In this document: one piece after another, positions 1 to 10,229 of the stretch
How positions within the stretch are numbered: the stretch's first letter is position 1
Layout: each line of letters opens with the position of its first letter
NCBI RefSeq assembly: GCF_029784135.1
Contig: NC_073745.1
Span: 48,112,116-48,176,115, forward strand
Direction of reading: 5' to 3'
Origin: Toxorhynchites rutilus septentrionalis
Lineage: Eukaryota; Arthropoda; Insecta; Diptera; Culicidae
DNA length: 64,000 nt
The notes under the pieces: generated by a model
Seen by the model: the letters and a program-made list of their open reading frames with translations, nothing else
Database searches by the model: none
What the model was told of the DNA's origin: nothing
Translations under genes and position numbers: made by a program

Positions 1-121
1 ACATTTCATTCTTTGACTAAAATTTTTGTAGGTTTAATGAATTTTGTGCATGATTTTTTTTTGAAAATTTTTAATTTAAAAATTATAGGATTTACAAAAT
101 TTTGGTTAAAGAATGAAATGT
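1..121. repeat. Short inverted-repeat (hairpin) element
   Basis: The first ~30 bases (ACATTTCATTCTTTGACTAA...) are repeated in inverted orientation at 91-121 with about three mismatches, separated by ~60 AT-rich bases. The unit could fold into one hairpin. It has no coding capacity. It may be a tiny MITE, but the left edge coincides with the window start so no target-site duplication can be tested. Confidence 0.5.
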
Positions 122-465
122 AGATAATTATTTAGGTTTTCTCTAAAAAATATCAAACAAACTTTTGAAAAAAAATCCATTGAAAAAAAATAATTTTGAA
201 GATTGAAATTCATTTTTCTCAAAAACATGCGTTTTTAAAATTCCGGAAAAGTAAATATAAATAGCACTTGGTTAGTGGAAAAAATACGCCATGAGAAAAT
301 CGATAGTGCTTTTTTCTCGCAATTTTGCATTCTCTAATCAGCTGAACTCAGGTTCAATTGAATTGTGTAAATGTTGCAACCTTGTCACACTTTTAAAACA
401 CAAATTCTAAATGAAAATTAGCTCTCCTGTAGCAAAAAAAAGTGTCCTATGTTACAGAGTAGCAT

Positions 466-1200
466 AATCTCTGCAAATGGGGAAAGTCTTGAACGAAAAG
501 TATGTCTGAAAACAAATTTATATTATGGATAAAGTTTTGACAGAAATGCAAGGAAACATATAGAAAAATAGTTAAACTAGGCTTAGGACCATGTCTCTTA
601 AGTATTTGAAAACCTTGAAAAATATTTTCACAACTAGATTGCAAATTTCCGATCCGTTAGAGTTATAGTTTTCTTTTTTGTATTTATTTTTTTTACATAC
701 ATTGAATTGAGAAACTGAATATTTAAATTAATTTTTTGTCGGTGGTCATCGTCTATAGCACTCCATTCCTCTGTATGTCATAGATCCAATTCCCAAATAA
801 CCGTTTGATCTGCATCAAAGAACGGACCGTCATAATTCTCGGGTTCGGGAAGATATGACATGAAATCTTTGTTTGCACTGATATTTATGAATTGATCCGC
901 AATAATTTAGCGTTGCGACATTTCACTGCTCAATAGAAAATAAAACACAAGAGTCGCGAACGTTTCACGTTTTTTATCGAATGAAAATGCACACCGTCAT
1001 TTCCGACAGCATAAACTTCAAACACACATTCGTTCAAATCGTTTTATTTGTTCTATTCTATCAATCTTACTCGATTGATTTCATAGATCGTTAAAATACT
1101 CAAACACACTTACTGTTCATCAGTTTTTTTCCGATTTGGCAACCAAAATGTTCACTAGAAATAATTTATATGGCAGAACAACGTTTGCCGGGTCAGCTAG
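466..1200 (+). mobile_element. Decayed Helitron-like 3' region
   Basis: Block 466-640 resembles the segment of the family that reads GCAAGTGGTTGAAAAATCTT in better copies, and 1170-1200 carries the family's 3' end, GCCGGGTCAGCTAG, followed by T. The ~450 bp between these blocks do not match other copies. No 5' end is present. It is an old, rearranged member of the non-autonomous family described at 16360 and 55519. Confidence 0.45.
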
Positions 1201-1412
1201 TTATACCATAAATTGAGTGGATTTGAGCTTCCCAATTGTTACCAATTGCATGGAAAATCGTACAAAACTTCATCACTAGATTTAAAAAAATTACTCTAAA
1301 CTCTGAAATAACACAGATAAAATATACATCATATTTCGAAACTTTCCAATAGTTCTCTCAATCAAAATTTTTCGTTCCTGTGATATTAACCCTTTGCTTG
1401 AGACCTTGTATA

Positions 1413-1625
1413 CAGGTCGGACTCGATTATATATCATCGCAACTTTCAACGTTAATTTTCGAATCCAATACATAATCGAATCACAATAAAAAGGTATTTT
1501 TCTATTAATTTTGGTCATTCATACATTAATGGAAAAATTGTTTTCTTGAGATTCGATTATGGATTAGGATTTAAAAATATTTGTAGAAAAAAAATGGTCG
1601 ACTATATATAATCGAGTCCGACCTG
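1413..1625. mobile_element. 213-bp TA-flanked MITE (CAGGTCGGACTCGATTAT family)
   Basis: Both ends start with CAGGTCGGACTCGATTATAT as inverted repeats, with TA on each side (1411-1412 and 1626-1627). There is no coding sequence. A CAG-type terminus and a TA duplication fit non-autonomous pogo/Tc1-mariner elements. Partial relatives lie near 35390, 41785 and 47540. Confidence 0.8.
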
Positions 1626-1639
1626 TATCTCTTATTATA

Positions 1640-2920
1640 CGGTCAATTCAAGACCATATTTTTCCCTTCTATCAGTAATAAAAATTACTACGCTCAAAAG
1701 AATAATAAGTGTCTTCTTGTTACTTGATTCTTCATGGCGGGTTTTCCCCACCTATCATCGCTTCCATCTGGAGCGCCTGTTACCCAAAGCTGATTTTTCA
1801 GTATTACGAAGCACGAAAAAAAAACAGAAGCTCAGATTTTAAAAGTCGGTAATATTTTTCTCGGCGCTGGAGTCGAGTTTTCCTTCCACTCTCGACAGAG
1901 AAATAAGCTTACGGAATTGATTTTCCCGTTCTTTTCACTGCGAGCTTCAGCGATCTCGCTCCGTCTCTGATCTCAGAGGACGCGCAGTCGGAAGGAGCCG
2001 AGATACATCACGTAGTTAGCCCGGCGTGGTACGAAAGTGGAAAGCTTTGTGTGTCGTGCCCTTCGACAGGGAAGAGAAAGGGCCTTCCTGCACAAATGAT
2101 TTCCTTCGGAATCACCGGTTCGACTGGCTGAAAGCGAATGAAGTGGACGCAGTAAGAAAACACTTTTGTGCAAATTAAGTGATTTAATTAAAAGTTTTCC
2201 AGGGCTCTCGACGAAACTATGAACATTCACGCGGGGTGGTACGTCACCTGGATAGTTTGTCTTGCAAGGAGTCAATAAGGGAAGTCTAGTCACAGCGGCT
2301 TCGACTATATCAGCCAAAGAACAAGGCATCAGGAAAAGCCCTGCCAGCGGAGGGGAAGGCAAAGTGCCTGTCATTATCGATTTTATGAACTTAATAAAAT
2401 CTAAATATGGCTGGACGCAGACTGAGAAGAAAGCAAAAACCGTTTGGATTAAGTAATGTGTTGCGCGAAGATTCGGGAAAATGGGAAGTGATTTTGTGGG
2501 TGAATGGGGTAAGTTTTACATTTACTACCGCCAACGAGCGAGATTCGGAAAGAATAATTAATTGTGACCATCACAAACTTTGTTCGATGCTGTTTACAGC
2601 AGCTTGGAGTCGTTTTGGGGTGGATATTTCCAGCCCAGCTAATTTTAAATATACAAAAGTAATGAGCGAGACCGTTAAAAGTAGATCGTTGCTGTTGAGT
2701 TATAGTATCCTGTTAATAACGCTAAGATTGGCACGGAGACATTGAAATGGCGCGAGCAGTAAAAGTGAATGAACGAGAAAAACTCTAATAATCGTAAAAA
2801 TCCTTCCGGCTACAAAATGTTTCACTCTCTGCTGTCGGTTAGAATGTGCAGGAAACGTTGTACAAACTCCCTTTATATTATGTTTGTAATATAACAACCA
2901 AATTTGCATGATTTATGTAG
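1640..2920. other. Mostly unique DNA with an unassigned 112-residue ORF
   Basis: This stretch is less AT-rich than its surroundings from about 1900 to 2400 and shows no repeat seen elsewhere in the window. An ORF at 2407-2745 (+) begins MAGRRLRRKQKPFGLSNVLR and has a basic start, but I recognise no domain. A splice-donor-like GGTAAGT lies at 2509 inside it. The three reading frames of the upstream GC-richer part all hit stops, so a real exon is not supported. I would not annotate it as a gene without transcript data. Confidence 0.2.
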
Positions 2921-3747
2921 AACAATTCATCCCAACAATTTGTAACAGCAGGAGTGTCTGTAAATTTGAATTAGATTAATTAGATTCATTGAGCGATTGT
3001 TCTTTGTTGTAAAACTCTTGGAAGATTAATATTTATCCAAAATACTACCTAAAATTTCACCTTTTTTTATACAATTAGATAATAAAATAAATATATTTGA
3101 TTCGATTGAACAAAATCATTTATAGAATCTTGCCTCTTATCAGGAATAAACATCTTCAATGAATAAAAATTTTATTTGACTGGTTCCATCATGTCATCAC
3201 AGACAAGAAAATGTGACACAATCTTCGCTCATATCTCTTCTCACATGTACCTCCGTAGACCTTAAATAATGATGATGGTCCCACCTCATTCCCCGACGGA
3301 GGCTTGAGTTATAAGGTTTTATTTTACCTTCGTGGTATCAAACTAAATTATTTAGGTAATACTACAACTTATTTATTCCATAAGATGTCAAGAACATTTC
3401 CGATTCGGGAAATCGGAAATTAAGCCCCATACTCGTACAAAACGTGAATTTTGATAGCTAGATCCGATACTTCAAACCCAACTGGTAACAGAAAGTTTTC
3501 AACCCAAAAAACGCTAAACTTCAACCCGTATAAACCACGAATCTATAAAGAAAATCTCGCTTCACTAGATATCCGACAACAATTTGCCAATGCAATTATT
3601 CCCGGAGCAGCTGAACCAATTCAAACCAGAAATTCTTGTCGACATTCGAACCGATTCACAGTGATCCCTGAGAAAATTTAGGCGGCCAAAACCCAAAAAA
3701 TGAAGTTGCTTAAAAACAAGAAGAAAAAATCCGATAGTCCCTTATTC
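2921..3747. other. AT-rich DNA, nothing recognised
   Basis: No ORF with family features, no clear tandem repeat and no inverted ends were seen here. It separates the unique stretch on the left from the MITE starting at 3750. Confidence 0.4.
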
Positions 3748-3749
3748 TA

Positions 3750-4336
3750 CACCCAAAATTCAATTTTAGCTCATGTTTTGTCATCCCGATTTATGACATC
3801 AAATGAGACGTAACATACCAGAAAATGTCATGACTCACGAATACTGGTAAGCATTTATATAATGTACATGCTACAGCAATATAAGATTAATACAAGCGAG
3901 CGAAACAAAACACAAATAAGCTTTCCGCATACCTTGCCACATACACGGCCCATACCGAGATAGATATTGTTCTCCTTCATTTACTCTTAGAAAACACTTT
4001 CCAATTTCATTATATAATCAGGTGCAATATTATCACGAACTTGCTGAGCAACTGCTGAAGCATCATTAGCCATGTGGATAGCGTGGTCGTATAAAATAGC
4101 TTTGCATTCTAGCCGGCCTTGGTTCGATCCCCATTGACGTCGTATGGACTTTTTTTTTTGGCAAAATCCCAAATGAAATGAGAAAAGAAAACAGAAAGAG
4201 ATGTCTGCTCGCATACATACAAACCATTTTTAAGCTTTTAAAACAGCTCATTATTTGCGCATTTGACTCTCTAGCACACGGAATGGCATCATTTCTGCCA
4301 AAGATTAAATGTTTTCTGCCAACGCTAGTTTGGGTG
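3750..4336. mobile_element. 587-bp TA-flanked MITE containing a tRNA-type SINE
   Basis: The ends are CACCCAAA and its complement TTTGGGTG, with TA at 3748-3749 and 4337-4338. A second copy lies in opposite orientation at 24892-25486 and matches along its length, including shared blocks such as ACTCTTAGAAAACACTTTCC. Both copies carry the tRNA-like SINE at the same internal place. The terminal repeats are only ~8 bp, so assignment to a superfamily is not secure. Confidence 0.65.
4070..4254 (+). mobile_element. tRNA-derived SINE (type 2) inside the MITE
   Basis: The 5' part looks like a tRNA gene: an A-box-like GGATAGCGTGGTCG and a B box GGTTCGATCCC about 50 bases later, followed by a non-tRNA body that includes AGAAAGAGATGTCTGC. 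Related copies are at 23332-23512 (+) and about 24973-25142 (-). The anticodon arm is not tRNA-like, so this is a SINE rather than a tRNA gene. Type 2 is only a label for this report. Confidence 0.6.
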
Positions 4337-4661
4337 TAGGGTGTTCAAGGCATCTAGGAACACGTGTTTCAACCCATTCCGCACGCACATCATTGCTCTG
4401 GCAACGCGATAAGATACCAGTTTCGCATGCTCGCTGGTGCCACTATTTCGCATGTGTTTTTCTAACATTTGTTTTAGTGAAGTTTTTGAACGAATTTTTT
4501 TGGCTCATTATGTTTTTTGAAGTATTTTTAACGGAAAATTTCAATTTGATGTCAGTTTCAAAATTCGGTTGGTTGTAGTATGTGTTAACTCTACACAAAG
4601 TAAGTACTAATTTGGAAGGTTATTTTACTTCGGATGGACTTGTAAAAATTGCCCCGCATTG

Positions 4662-6729
4662 CACTATGGTCCAGGAGGTACATTTAAGTGAAAATTAGCA
4701 TCTAGAGCTCGACAGTGATTCTCTAGACAAAAACTGTATTCGACAAAGTTGTATAATAGAGCGCTCATTTTTATGTTATCAAAAATAGGGTGACCAAAAT
4801 TTACGATGAAATAAAAAAATCTAACTTTCTTATTTTCATAGATAGAGGTAAACATAGTTCGACAATATTGTAGCCCTGGTTATTTTAAGTAACTTTGTGG
4901 AACAATATTTCTTTTTATCTCTTCAAATAACCGATATAGCGCTTTTTCTCTAGGTTGAGTTAGGGTTACCATGAAAAAAAAGATTTTTTTGCTCTAACTT
5001 TTATATGTAAAATCCTACATCAAAACTGTCTTCGAATGACTTTAACAGCCTTCCAATCCACGCATTTTACGGTACATAACTTGTATGTATCTTAATTCTA
5101 CTCAAAGTTATTGATGTTTTTTCCCCGAAAACAGGACCTTTTCATTTGCTTGTCGTACTTTTTGGGGCAAACATAATAAAAAAATATTTATGGCATTTTA
5201 AAGAGCACATTTGACTCTACATAAGGTGAAACTTTCAAAAGAGTGTTATTTTTTGTATTTGAGTAAATTAAATTTGAATTTATAAGTTTTTGCATATAAA
5301 GGAACAAGTTGTAATTTTTGAATGCATATAGTAAGCGTAGACTTTAAAGCAGCATCACTTTAGTTCAGTCTTATAGCCACTCAACATGGAGGTTCAAAGA
5401 AGACACATTGTTGATTTCCTTTTTCGGTGGACGAAATATAGAAGACGTTTTACAATTATTACGAGAAAAATGCCTAGATATATGTGTTTTGAGTGCCAGA
5501 AAGTGTCTGAAATTTGATAAGTTAAAGTTCTCAACACGGTGGTCGAAATGTGCTCGTACACGCTCCCGGTTTGAACGGCAAAATGCCACGTGGCTCGAAG
5601 AAGTTTTGGCCAAAACAAATCAAATTGCCAAAGAACGGGAAGAAACCGTTTGCAAAGAATTGAAGGAACAGTTGGGATTATATATAAATGAACCACGCCC
5701 AGGAGGAGGTAACTCGAATTGCGGCAACGTTGCTCGTCGATTTTTCGGTTGCGGAAATTACGGGGTTGGATAAGAAGTTATTGGAGAAATTTTATGTAAT
5801 TTTGACATTAATCAATTGTAAGGCGCAAATCGAAGAAGCTGCTGAATCCCGTAATAAAAGCATCCGCCAGTTCAGAGAGCGACACGTCAGGAAATTCAAC
5901 AGAGAAGTAAACTTGGAGGACGTCTTCAAGAGGCTCCTCTTGACGTCGGATCCAGTATTATCTCTTAGTAATAGGCAAACACCAGAGTATTGCGATCTTC
6001 TGATTCCGGAAAATGTTAAGCATTTGATTTTGTAGTTTTTTTTATTTGTATGATTTTTAATTATTACTATGAATTTAATTTCCATTATAACAACTAAAAT
6101 AGGTTAATATGTATATACGGAAGATTATAAAAATAAATTTGAATAAAACAATAGGAACAACAAAAGTTTGGTAAAATAATGTCATCAATCAACTCATCGC
6201 CAGTAAAATATGTCAATACATTACTAAAAAATAACACGTCGAGCCCCGAGTTGTTCTTTATACGGTTACCATTCAGGAAGCATTTATTGCAATGTGCTCT
6301 TTAAAATGCCATCAATATTTTCTTATTATGTTTGCCCCAAAAAGAACGACAAGCAAATAAAAAGATCGTGTTTTCGGGGAAAAAACATCAATAACTTTGA
6401 GTAGAATTAAGATACATACAAGTTATGTACCGTAAAATGCGTGGATTGGAAAGCTCTTAAAGTCATTCGAAGACAGTTTTGATGTAGGATTTTACATATA
6501 AAAGTTAGAGCAAAAAAAACGTTTTTTTCATGGTAACCCTAACTCAGCCTAGAGAAAAAGCGCTATATCGGTTATTTGAAGAGACAAAAAGAAATATTGT
6601 TCCACAAAGTTACTTAAAATAACCAGGGCTACAATATTGTCGAACTATGTTTACCTCTATCTATAAAAATAAGATTTTTAGCTGAAAATCTGAAATTTGG
6701 CCTCCGAAATTTTCTCAAGGACCACTGTG
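4662..6729. mobile_element. ~2-kb DNA transposon with long inverted arms and broken internal gene
   Basis: Segments 4830-5211 and 6291-6674 are inverted copies of each other (~380 bp each, roughly 90% or better by eye). They flank a central region that holds a decayed coding sequence. The outer limits are set from short terminal inverted repeats, CACTATGGTCC on the left and CACAGTGGTCC on the right, which match imperfectly. I could not see a target-site duplication, so the ends are approximate. A gene-less relative lies at 34390-35075. The superfamily is undetermined. Confidence 0.6.
5384..6035 (+). pseudogene. Transposon-encoded protein remnant, frameshifted and internally deleted
   Basis: One frame (about 5390-5740) gives a charged, helical protein segment with ATWLEEVLAKTNQIAKEREE, ending in a motif GNVARRFF. 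A second frame (5741-6035) continues with EITGLDKKLLEKFYVILTLI, then EEAAESRNKSIRQFRERHVR and TSDPVLSLSN, and stops at 6035. The two frames together look like one protein broken by a frameshift near 5740. From memory, the GN-ARRFF motif and the later 'EA.E..NK...R..HaRK' and 'SDP' segments occur far apart in larger uncharacterised transposon proteins of arthropods and Hydra. They are adjacent here, which suggests that the middle part was deleted. Catalytic residues cannot be identified. The position inside inverted arms supports an element-encoded role, not a host gene. Confidence 0.5.
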
Positions 6730-6937
6730 CGACTTTTAAAATCTGTCACAACTTAGAAAAATATCATGGTCAGTTGAATTTTTTAATATGACTGGTTCGA
6801 AAGTTGGATTAAAATTATTCGTTTGTTCATACTTCTTCAATGTATCTGGTAAACTATATTGGGTTCTATGCTTATTGTGTCTTTGTTTCAGACTTGTTCT
6901 TGCTATAGTCTATTGCTTTTCGCAGAACACTCCTCAT

Positions 6938-7335
6938 CATCGTTCGGACCAGTTTTTTTGTTCAATAGATGGTGCCTCTTGCAAAAATTGCAAAAAGCAC
7001 CATCTTTCGATGGATACGTGTCAAAATTTGACAGCCTGACCAATCGGTCGATTGGTTCGTGAATTACAGCATTGAGAGTGAAGCAACTTTTATTATTGTG
7101 AAAAAAAAGGTACAATCACAAATCTATGAAAACGATGGCAAAATAGCAAGAATTGAGCTTCGAATTGCTTTCGCATCCACCGAAATTTAAGGCCGATGGT
7201 TACAGAAACTAACAGAAACTAAGACCTGTTTTGAGGAAAAACCGAAAGAATGCTATAAAACTGGTATCGAAAAGTTGCAAGATCTCTATAATCGCTGTAT
7301 CGCCCTCGAAGGCAACTGTGTTTTACTGTGTTACC
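6938..7335 (+). pseudogene. Internally deleted mariner transposase remnant
   Basis: The left part (6970-7100) is nearly identical to 27870-27995, the 5' region of another mariner remnant (ATGGATACGTGTCAAAATTT; GCATTGAGAGTGAAGCAACT). The right part (7206-7333) translates to a mariner-type C terminus ending YKTGIEKLQDLYNRCIALEG. Between them, only a trace of the 'ELGFELLPHPPYSPD' region remains. The HTH domain and most of the DDD catalytic core are missing. Irritans-like mariner is my best guess. Confidence 0.6.
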
Positions 7336-7800
7336 TTATAAACTTTTTTTACGCGGTTTTTTGGAATTTACGCGGTTTATTTTAACGCGGATTTCGGAAT
7401 TTACGTGGTTTTCTTTTAGGTGGATTTCTAAATTTACGCGGTTTTTTAACGCGGCACGCATTACCCGCGTAAAAATTCAATATGTTAATTGATGTGACAT
7501 TTCATGAAATAAGTTTTTATTGTGTCACTGATTAGTAGCGTAGAAATAAAAGAAGATACAGATAGCATGATTGTAGCATGCAAAAAAAAATGAGATAATC
7601 AATTGTTAGAGTATGGGTTGCATTTGAAACTACTAATTCACTGCATTTTTACACGGATTTTGAAAATTACCCAGTTTATTTTTACGCGGATTTTGGAATT
7701 TACGCGGGTTTTTTTAAGTGGGTTTTGGAATTTACGCAGTTTTTTTTTACGCGGTTTTTGTTTACGCGGCACGTATCCCCCGCGTAAAAAGCGACTCCAA
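7336..7800 (-). mobile_element. 'ACGCGG' repeat element
   Basis: The stretch consists of repeated GGAATTTACGCGG-like units at both ends (7345-7475 and 7650-7790) around a ~170-bp core. Its right end, read on the minus strand, is CTTTTTACGCGGGGGATACG, which closely matches the left end of the 44266-45312 element. It is a shorter relative with no coding capacity. Confidence 0.55.
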
Positions 7801-7951
7801 TGTACTTAGAAGTAAAAGATTTTAGATACTTCTAGTGATCACAAACACTTGTTTATAGTATTGAGCAATTCTACAAATCTACGACTGATTTTTTAAAAAG
7901 ACGTGTTCAAAATCTTTGACCTTTCTTTCAAAAAATCGTTACTTAAAACCC

Positions 7952-8243
7952 TTCTTCTTCTTCTTCTTCAATGGCACTAACGTTCCTAGAGGAACTTCGC
8001 CGTCTCAACGTAGTATTACTTGCGTCATTTTTATTAGTACTTAGTTGAGATTTCTATGCCAAATAACACGCCTTGAATGCATTCTGAGTGGCAAGCTCTA
8101 GAATACGCGTGATCACAGTGCAAGTCGGAGGAAATTTCTTTAACGAAAAATTCCCCCGACCAGAACGGGAATCGAACCCGAGCACCCGGCATGTTAGTTA
8201 TGACGCTAACCACTCGGCCACGGGAGCACACTTAAGCACAGAG
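7952..8243 (-). mobile_element. Full-length tRNA-derived SINE (Feilai-like) with 12-bp target duplication
   Basis: On the minus strand the 5' part has an A box (TGGCCGAGTGGTTAGCG) and a B box (GGGTTCGATTCCCG), followed by a shared body with TCCGACTTGCACTGTGATCA and a 3' end of GAA repeats. The direct repeat TACTTAAAACCC flanks it at 7940-7951 and 8244-8255, as expected from LINE-mediated insertion. Copies of the family are at 19815, 26349 and 28167. Naming it Feilai-like is from memory of the mosquito SINE. Confidence 0.85.
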
Positions 8244-8540
8244 TACTTAAAACCCAGATATCTGATTAAAATACGATTTTGACAAAGTTGTTAATTAACT
8301 ATTTAGCAAAAACAGTATTTTAAATGCACAGTTATAAAATCTCACTCAAAAATTTTATTTTATATTTAAAACTTTTATATCTCGAAATGCCCTCCCTTCG
8401 ATACTTTTTTGTATATTTTTTATTGTAAAACCCTTCCAATTTAACAAAGTTTGACATACAGTGGTGCCGTAGTTTACTCACCGAAATGGAGATATGAGTT
8501 TTTAAAAATAATGAAATGTTGTTGGGGTCAGTTCATGGAA
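8244..8540. repeat. Dispersed repeat shared with 35655-35830
   Basis: The opening AACCCAGATATCTGATT and the following AT-rich stretch resemble 35664-35830 (AACCCAGATGTCTGATT and onwards) with moderate divergence. There is no coding capacity. Element boundaries were not resolved. Confidence 0.4.
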
Positions 8541-8800
8541 TCGGGGATTAAAAAAAGTTTTCGAAACCAAATGTCTTCATGAAACGTCGAGAACTACTGC
8601 TATCTCAAATAAAAATTATCAAAAATTAACTTTTTGGCATTTGGTCGTTTTCAGTCTGAAAAGTCGATTTTCAATATATATTTTTCTAGATAACAGATAA
8701 TGTCGATGTTCCATGCAATTTAAGGGCATTTGGCTTTTTTTTTTGAAATCCCGATTTCATGTACTCCAAATAGTTTAAGAATAAAAACGATACACGTAAA
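8541..8800. repeat. Dispersed monomer of the 288-bp repeat family
   Basis: Contains ATGAAACGTCGAGAACTACT, AAAAGTCGATTTT and a following 'CCCGATTTC' block in the same order as the tandem repeat at 30645-31350. It is a solitary, diverged unit. Confidence 0.5.
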
Positions 8801-10225
8801 CCCAAAAAAAAAAAACATATAAATAAGGAGGAAGGCCAAATGTGTTGGTTGGCGCTCAAGGAAGGAATGGATCAGAATCGAGCCGGCTTTATTTTGTTGT
8901 ATTCGTCTCTGTCCGTAAATCGATGTTATGGCGAGAAAAAAATGGAAACTTTTGTAAAACTTTGAGAAAAAAAAATTCTTCTGTGTTATACAATGACATC
9001 GTTATTCGTCCAATCAGATTGGTTTGGGGCAATAATCTTCGTGTTCCGTTTGTGTGAAGCGAAAATGGCAATGAATTTCCAGGTAGAAAACGCGCTTTGA
9101 AAATTATAAAAAACAATATTATAAAAATAAAATTAAAAATTAAAGTTTACTTTTCCGTATCAAACATTTCTTCCATGTAACGGATTATAATAATTTTTGC
9201 AAGTTTATCATAAAATTTCAGATCAAAGATTCTTAAAATTTCAGGTCAAAGTTCTTTTTTCGTAGCATTTATACTATGTCTTTTCTTTTGTCCAAATATT
9301 GATTTTTGTAGAAAAATCGTTTCGACTGATGCCGATACTAACAGACAAACACAAAATATAATTAGCAAGCTTCAATCTTGGATTTTTTTTTCCTTTTCTG
9401 AAAATAATTGCCCACAACGATTTGCAACTGGTACGTATTATTTTCTCCACTTTTTTATCTCACTAATTATAATTTCTATAATTGGATTTTTTCTTGCTAA
9501 TGCCACTTTGGATCTCCGAAATGGACTTTAATATAAGACTGTTATGTTTCTCCTAGACTAGCCATTCATTTTTCAACGCACTCCAACGCAGTATCATGAC
9601 AAATTTTCACATTTTTCAGAAATTGTGTCTCCAGTATTTCATCTGAATCAACAAGTCCTACGTCAAGATTGCGTCCCTCAAAATAGATTCCGGATCAAAA
9701 AACATGTCAAATTTTTATGGAATAGTTTTATCGTCAATCTAAACTATTAATTATTTTTGCTGAAAACGGATGCGGCCGGATGAACGGACACAATTTGCAT
9801 ACCAATAGAATTGAAAATCCTTTGATATGCATAACGTTTTCCTAATTCATAAATGGTTCAAAGTGACAAAAATTTTAAGCATACCCATTTTCTCACACAT
9901 TTGTTCTGTGAATTTCTGTGCTTTCTATACCGAGGAACAAGTGGAGTAGTGCGGTATAATTCTTATATACTACTGCGTACGAAAAACGCTCGCTCGAACT
10001 GCAAATGCAGTGTTCGCTCGTACATTGTGAAAAGGGAAAATATTGGTATAAATAAGCCATTCGCGATTTCTGATACCTAAGAGACGAATGAACTCTCAGA
10101 GTTTAAAGTCTCTTTTCAATACCTTACCTTACCTCTGATACTCATTCTCGCTCCTACTAGCAAGCAGTCGACAGTTTCTCTGATGTCACACATAACCGTT
10201 TTGCTCGATACAAAGTTCAAGAGTT
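8801..10225. other. AT-rich DNA, no gene recognised
   Basis: Short ORFs in this stretch have no recognisable domain and no consistent codon bias. I saw no clear terminal repeats, tandem arrays or matches to the coding families found elsewhere in the window. Confidence 0.35.
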
Positions 10226-10229
10226 GGTG

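Noticed and set aside
1973..2745. Host gene with an intron (splice-like sites near 2200 and 2509)
   Set aside because: No frame stays open between the two sites, and the ORFs show no domain.
8160..8230. tRNA gene on the minus strand
   Set aside because: A and B boxes are present, but the anticodon and acceptor stems do not form, the unit continues into a SINE body, and target duplications flank it.
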